Source of the DNA: Methyloversatilis sp.
Lineage (GTDB): Bacteria > Pseudomonadota > Gammaproteobacteria > Burkholderiales > Rhodocyclaceae
Assembly (NCBI RefSeq): GCF_030696805.1
Contig: NZ_JAUYRO010000088.1
Coordinates: 1 to 64,000, forward strand
Direction: 5' to 3'
DNA: 64,000 bases
In this document: in pieces, positions 60,615 to 64,000 of the stretch
Position numbering within the stretch: the stretch's first letter is position 1
Layout of the letters: each line of letters opens with the position of its first letter
The notes under the pieces: generated by a model
Database searches by the model: none
Told to the model about the DNA's origin: nothing
Seen by the model: only the letters and a program-made list of their open reading frames with translations
Program-made: the position numbers and the translations under genes

Positions 60615-62408
60615 ATGAACGAAAACGCGGTATTCATCAAGACTGAAGCGGGCGAGGATGCGGTGTCGAAGCGCACCATCGTTCAACGCAACCTGCGTTC
60701 GGTGCTCATCATGATCGACGGGCGCACGCCCGTCGGCAATCTGGCTCAGCAGTTCGGTGATCCGCTGATCGTCGAAGGCCTGGTCGGCGAGCTTGAACAT
60801 CGGGGACTGGTGCGCCGGGTGGATAACGCCAGTAACGAAGAAGACGCCGACCGCTCGGAACTGTCGTCCATCATGGTCGATATCGAAGATCTGGTCAGTC
60901 AGCCGATCACACCGGTAGCCGATGACATCCGTCGGGCGCACGACCGGTCTTCGGCAAAGGAATCGCCGGTGCTGGACGAGTTCGCGATGGCCATCCCCGA
61001 ACTGAATGCTCCGGCGGCGGCTGTCGCGGTCGCGTCGCCGCCGCCGGCCGACAGCGATGACGTCCGCGGTGCAATAAGACGCGCGATGATGACCAGCTCA
61101 GCGGATGCCGGCGTCGAGCACAGCGCTCCCGGACCGTTGAGGCGTGTGTTTGATCTGTTCGCGGGGCGTGTCAGCGGTGCTGATCGCAAAGGGCCGCCGA
61201 GTTCGCTTGCAAAGCGGCTTGTGGTCGGGAGCTTCGTGCTTAGCGCGCTGGTGATCGGCACGTTTTTCCTTTATCCCTACAGCCGGCACCTGCCGCAGAT
61301 GGAACAACTGGCGAGCGAACTGCTCGGTCAACCGGTGCGCATCGCATCGGTATCGCCCAGCATCTTTCCCGAGCCGTCCATTGCACTGGAGGGCTTGCGC
61401 GTCGGGGAGGGCGGGCAACTGGACGTCGCCACCGTCAAGCTCATTCCCCGCGTGTCGACGCTGCTGTCGGAGCGGACGGTCATGCGCGAAGTGCGCATCG
61501 AACGTGCAGGACTGAATATTGCCTTTCTGCCCGAGCTGTCGAAGCGGCAGGACATCAACTGGGCATCGCGCTGGCTCAAGGTCGAACGCATCAGCGTCGT
61601 CGATTCGAGCCTGCTGCTGCTGGACGGATCGATCGGCAATCTGAATGGCACGCTGGACATCAACGAGGACGGCGCGCTGACGCGGCTGTCGCTGGCCAGC
61701 ACGGATGGCGGACTGAAGCTGCAGGGCAGCATCGAATCCGGTGTGTGGAATGTCGCGCTCACGGCGCTGGGCTGGCGCACGCCCGGCCAGCCGTCACTGC
61801 TGCTCGACGTTCTTGAGGCAACCGGTACGCTGAACAGCCAGCGCCTGCAGTTCGACAAGGTGGACGTAAAGCTTTATGGCGGTTATGCGGTGGGCAATCT
61901 GTCTGTCGGGCTCGTCAGCCCGGCGACCGTCGAAGGCGAAATGACCACGTCGCGTCTTGCCATTGCAGATTTGCTCAAGGTGTTTGCGCCCACGCTGCTG
62001 CTGACCGGTGACCTGTCTGCGGCGATCGCCATCCGCGGCGATGGGGAAACGCTGGAGGCGCTGCGGCGCACGCTGCGTGCGTCGGGCAAGCTTGGCGTTC
62101 AGCGAGGGCAGATCGAACGCGTCGATCTTGTGCAGGCGGTGCGCATTCCGCGTCCGGATGGCGTGCGCGGCGGCAGCACGCGTTTCGATCGGCTCGAAGG
62201 CGATGTACTGGCTGACGCCTCCGGGCTCAGCCTGACCGGTGCGACGATGTCGTCCGGACTGGTCGGCGCGCAGGGAGACATCCGGCTGGCCGACGGCCTC
62301 ATCAATGGTCGTCTCGACGTAAGCCTGCGCGGCAGCGCAACCACGGTACTCGCACCGGTCAGCATCGAAGGCAAGTACGCCGATCCGGTCGTGCGCCTGC
62401 GGCGTTGA
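60615..62408 (+). CDS. AsmA-like membrane protein with an N-terminal helical domain
   Basis: 597 residues. Residues about 15-75 form a winged-helix-like domain (TIVQRNLRSVLIMIDGRTPVGNLAQQFGDPLIVEGLVGELEHRGLV). A low-complexity linker leads to one transmembrane helix (about residues 205-225, LVVGSFVLSALVIGTFFLYPY) and a long periplasmic beta-rich part (LGQPVRIASVSPSIFPEPSIALEGLRVGEG, TLDINEDGALTRLSLASTDGGLKL) like AsmA/TamB-type lipid-transfer proteins. The combination puts a cytoplasmic domain on an AsmA-like protein. The start has only a weak ribosome site. Confidence 0.7.
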   Translation: MNENAVFIKTEAGEDAVSKRTIVQRNLRSVLIMIDGRTPVGNLAQQFGDPLIVEGLVGELEHRGLVRRVDNASNEEDADRSELSSIMVDIEDLVSQPITPVADDIRRAHDRSSAKESPVLDEFAMAIPELNAPAAAVAVASPPPADSDDVRGAIRRAMMTSSADAGVEHSAPGPLRRVFDLFAGRVSGADRKGPPSSLAKRLVVGSFVLSALVIGTFFLYPYSRHLPQMEQLASELLGQPVRIASVSPSIFPEPSIALEGLRVGEGGQLDVATVKLIPRVSTLLSERTVMREVRIERAGLNIAFLPELSKRQDINWASRWLKVERISVVDSSLLLLDGSIGNLNGTLDINEDGALTRLSLASTDGGLKLQGSIESGVWNVALTALGWRTPGQPSLLLDVLEATGTLNSQRLQFDKVDVKLYGGYAVGNLSVGLVSPATVEGEMTTSRLAIADLLKVFAPTLLLTGDLSAAIAIRGDGETLEALRRTLRASGKLGVQRGQIERVDLVQAVRIPRPDGVRGGSTRFDRLEGDVLADASGLSLTGATMSSGLVGAQGDIRLADGLINGRLDVSLRGSATTVLAPVSIEGKYADPVVRLRR

Positions 62409-62565
62409 AGAGCCCAGCCGCCTGTTCTGGTCTCGCGTCGGCCCGGCTTTCCGCCAGTCGGGTTCCGGCATACGTCTGTTTGACGCCTCGCCGGGGTTGC
62501 ATTCGATCAATTGACGCCAGCGCCAGCGCCACAACTTGCGCGCCGGCTGCTATGGTATGCAGGTG

Positions 62566-62943
62566 ATGTCCCGTTTCAGCCGATTCCTGATAACCATCCT
62601 GCTCGTGATTGCGCTGCCGCTGCAAGGCGGTGTCGCCGCGGCGATGATGTGCTGCGTGCCAGGGCAGCCGCCTGCGATGGCGGGCGGGCACGACAGTGCG
62701 ACCGAGGCGCCGCTGTTATCGGAGCACTGTGCCGAATCGGCCGCGCGCGATGAAAGCGCTGTGCAATCCCCCCAGTCGTGTGCGAGCTCTGCGGCCTGCT
62801 GCATTGCAGGCGCGCTGACACCGGCCACGCTCCCGGCGTTTGCCGACAAGGCGTTCCACGAACGACCGTTCGCCGACCTCGGTGGCCCGCCGTCCTTCAT
62901 CGCCGATAGCGCGGAACACCCCCCCAGATCCGCCTCCGTCTGA
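62566..62943 (+). CDS. Exported Cys-rich protein of the CopL/DUF2946 kind
   Basis: 125 residues from ATG 62566. A signal peptide (MSRFSRFLITILLVIALPLQGGVAAA) precedes MMCCVPGQ, SEHCAES and SCASSAACC, all possible Cu(I) ligands. The family has been linked to copper resistance loci (copL). It is the first gene of a likely metal-efflux operon with the next two genes. Function inferred from context. Confidence 0.65.
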   Translation: MSRFSRFLITILLVIALPLQGGVAAAMMCCVPGQPPAMAGGHDSATEAPLLSEHCAESAARDESAVQSPQSCASSAACCIAGALTPATLPAFADKAFHERPFADLGGPPSFIADSAEHPPRSASV

Positions 62944-63002
62944 CGAAACCCTGACGCCCGCACCCGCTGCGGGCATCGATTCACGTCCTGCGCGAGGCCA
63001 AC

Positions 63003-63494
63003 ATGTTTCACCTCCTTCCGAAAACGCTGCTCGTCTGTGCAGCGCTTGTTCCGACGTCCGCGTGGCCGGCCGATCCCGCCGATCCGGCCGCACCTGTGCC
63101 GTCGGCCGACTATCGCTCGATGATCGACGGCTATCGCAGTCATGCGGCAGAGCCCGTAGGTCCATGGCGTGATGCCAACGACCGGGTCGGCCGGCAGACC
63201 GGCGCGCACGCTGCGCATGCGGATCATCCGGAGCCGGCAAACCCGCAGCTCGAAGACCCGCATGCAGGACACTCGGCGCCAGCCGGGGCCCGCGCAGAGG
63301 GCTCGTCGGCGCACGACCACGGCGCCGGCAACCCCGCCGCCCACGATCACCGAATGCATCACGGCAAGCCTGCCGCCGATGCCGGGAACGTTCCGCATCA
63401 CTGCATGCACCACGACAACGCTGCGGGCGGCGGCATGAAGCACAAGCACGACGCCTGCCCGATGAAGAAGGAGGGCGGCCATGCGCACCACTGA
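63003..63494 (+). CDS. Exported histidine-rich metal-binding protein
   Basis: 163 residues: a signal peptide (MFHLLPKTLLVCAALVPTSAWPA), then a conserved-looking SADYRSMIDGYRSHAAEPVGPWRDANDRVGR segment common in proteins next to CusC-type genes, then a His-rich tail (AHDHRMHHGK, HHCMHHDN, KHKHDACPMKK) that likely binds copper or silver. Overlaps the next gene by 14 bp. Confidence 0.75.
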   Translation: MFHLLPKTLLVCAALVPTSAWPADPADPAAPVPSADYRSMIDGYRSHAAEPVGPWRDANDRVGRQTGAHAAHADHPEPANPQLEDPHAGHSAPAGARAEGSSAHDHGAGNPAAHDHRMHHGKPAADAGNVPHHCMHHDNAAGGGMKHKHDACPMKKEGGHAHH

Positions 63495-64000
63495 TCCATC
63501 GCGTTTGCGGCTTCTGCCGCTCGCGGCTTCGCTGACGCTGCTGGCCGGTTGCGCCAGCTTCAGTCCCGACGGCGGCTTTGGCGCGGTCGAGCAGACCACG
63601 CGAGAGCGGCTCGGCAAGGAGGTGAAGTGGGCGCGCAGCGACGAAGACCGTGCGGCGGTCGCCGAACGAGTGGCCAGCCTGCTCGGCCAGCCGCTGACCG
63701 CCGACGATGCGGTGCAGCTTGCCTTGCTGAACAATCGCGGCCTGCAGGCGGGCTTCCACGATCTGGGCATCAGCGAAGCCGAGCTGGTGCGCGCCGGCAA
63801 CCTGCCGAACCCTCACTTCTCCATGTTCCACGCCAGCAAGAAGGAAAACGGCGTGCGTGACTACAAGATCGAACAGGCGATCACCTTCAACGTGTTTTCG
63901 CTGCTGACCCTGCCGCAGGCGATCGAGGTCAACAAGCGGCAGTTTGCTCAGACCCAGCGCGCGGTATCGCTGCAGGTGCTGCGACTGGCGGCCGATGTGC
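63481..64000 (+). CDS. TolC-family outer membrane efflux lipoprotein (5' part)
   Basis: ATG 63481, open to the end of the window (about 173 codons seen), so absent from the ORF track. A lipoprotein signal peptide (LLPLAASLTLLAGCAS) is followed by PLTADDAVQLALLNNRGLQAGFHDLGISEAELVRAGNLPNPHFSMFHASK, the CusC/CzcC-type N-terminal repeat of TolC channels. The rest of a tripartite heavy-metal RND pump is expected to the right. Confidence 0.88.
   Translation, partial: MRTTDPSRLRLLPLAASLTLLAGCASFSPDGGFGAVEQTTRERLGKEVKWARSDEDRAAVAERVASLLGQPLTADDAVQLALLNNRGLQAGFHDLGISEAELVRAGNLPNPHFSMFHASKKENGVRDYKIEQAITFNVFSLLTLPQAIEVNKRQFAQTQRAVSLQVLRLAADV

Noticed and set aside
62550-63800. 416-aa minus-strand ORF over the copper cluster
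   Set aside because: Antisense to three signal-peptide-bearing genes; Arg/Ser-rich artefact.

Overview
The window is a G+C-rich chromosome segment from a betaproteobacterium. Gene content and protein style (type I MurB, AcnB, FMN-binding glutamate synthase family, RmuC, DUF3567, copper modules) suggest Rhodocyclales or a close relative such as a Methyloversatilis-like methylotroph; the genus is inference only. It has three blocks.

Left chromosome (1-20289): housekeeping genes (murB, acnB, a double-receiver response regulator, a membrane-anchored glutamate-synthase-like oxidoreductase, an SRPBCC protein, DAHP synthase, a sorbosone/glucose-dehydrogenase-like secreted protein, an exo/endonuclease-phosphatase, YdcH-like and DUF3567 proteins, greB, a PCu(A)C copper chaperone, rmuC, a DUF2846 lipoprotein and small exported or basic proteins). 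After a truncated alcohol dehydrogenase and what looks like an IS21-family remnant comes a copper detoxification module: copZ divergent from copA-cueR, with two MerR-type promoters (19-bp spacer) between them.

Prophage (20290-60390): a complete-looking 40.1-kb P2-type prophage integrated in the 3' end of tRNA-Asn(GTT). A 49-bp perfect repeat marks both ends; the functional tRNA lies at the right end. An ATGA-coupled leftward early operon runs from an RHH protein through CII-like, Ogr-like, a Toprim primase/helicase, DNA methylases, many small unknowns, a DndC/PAPS-reductase-like protein and an ASCH protein to DUF4224 and the integrase. The divergent C-type repressor and the early promoter overlap. 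The structural genes follow P2 order reversed: D-U-T-E'/E-[glycoside hydrolase cassette]-FII-FI-G/H-I-J-W-V-S-R-lysis-X-L-M-N-O, then divergent P-Q. A Com-like zinc finger overlaps a Dam-type methylase beyond Q. Four P2-style late promoters (PP, PO, PV, PF) can be placed from three copies of a dyad box. Notable departures from P2 are: no rolling-circle GpA homologue, an AT-rich array of about eleven AGGTRAY motifs near the right end, a clan GH-A glycosidase inside the tail operon, a C5 methyltransferase with five internal repeats, and a T TTT TTA slippery site joining E to E'.

Right chromosome (60391-64000): a strong tRNA-Asn promoter, an AsmA-like membrane protein with an extra N-terminal domain, and the start of a second copper/metal efflux cluster (Cys-rich exported protein, His-rich exported protein, TolC-type lipoprotein cut by the window end). 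The prophage therefore sits between two copper-related loci. All assignments come from reading the sequence; no database search was run.
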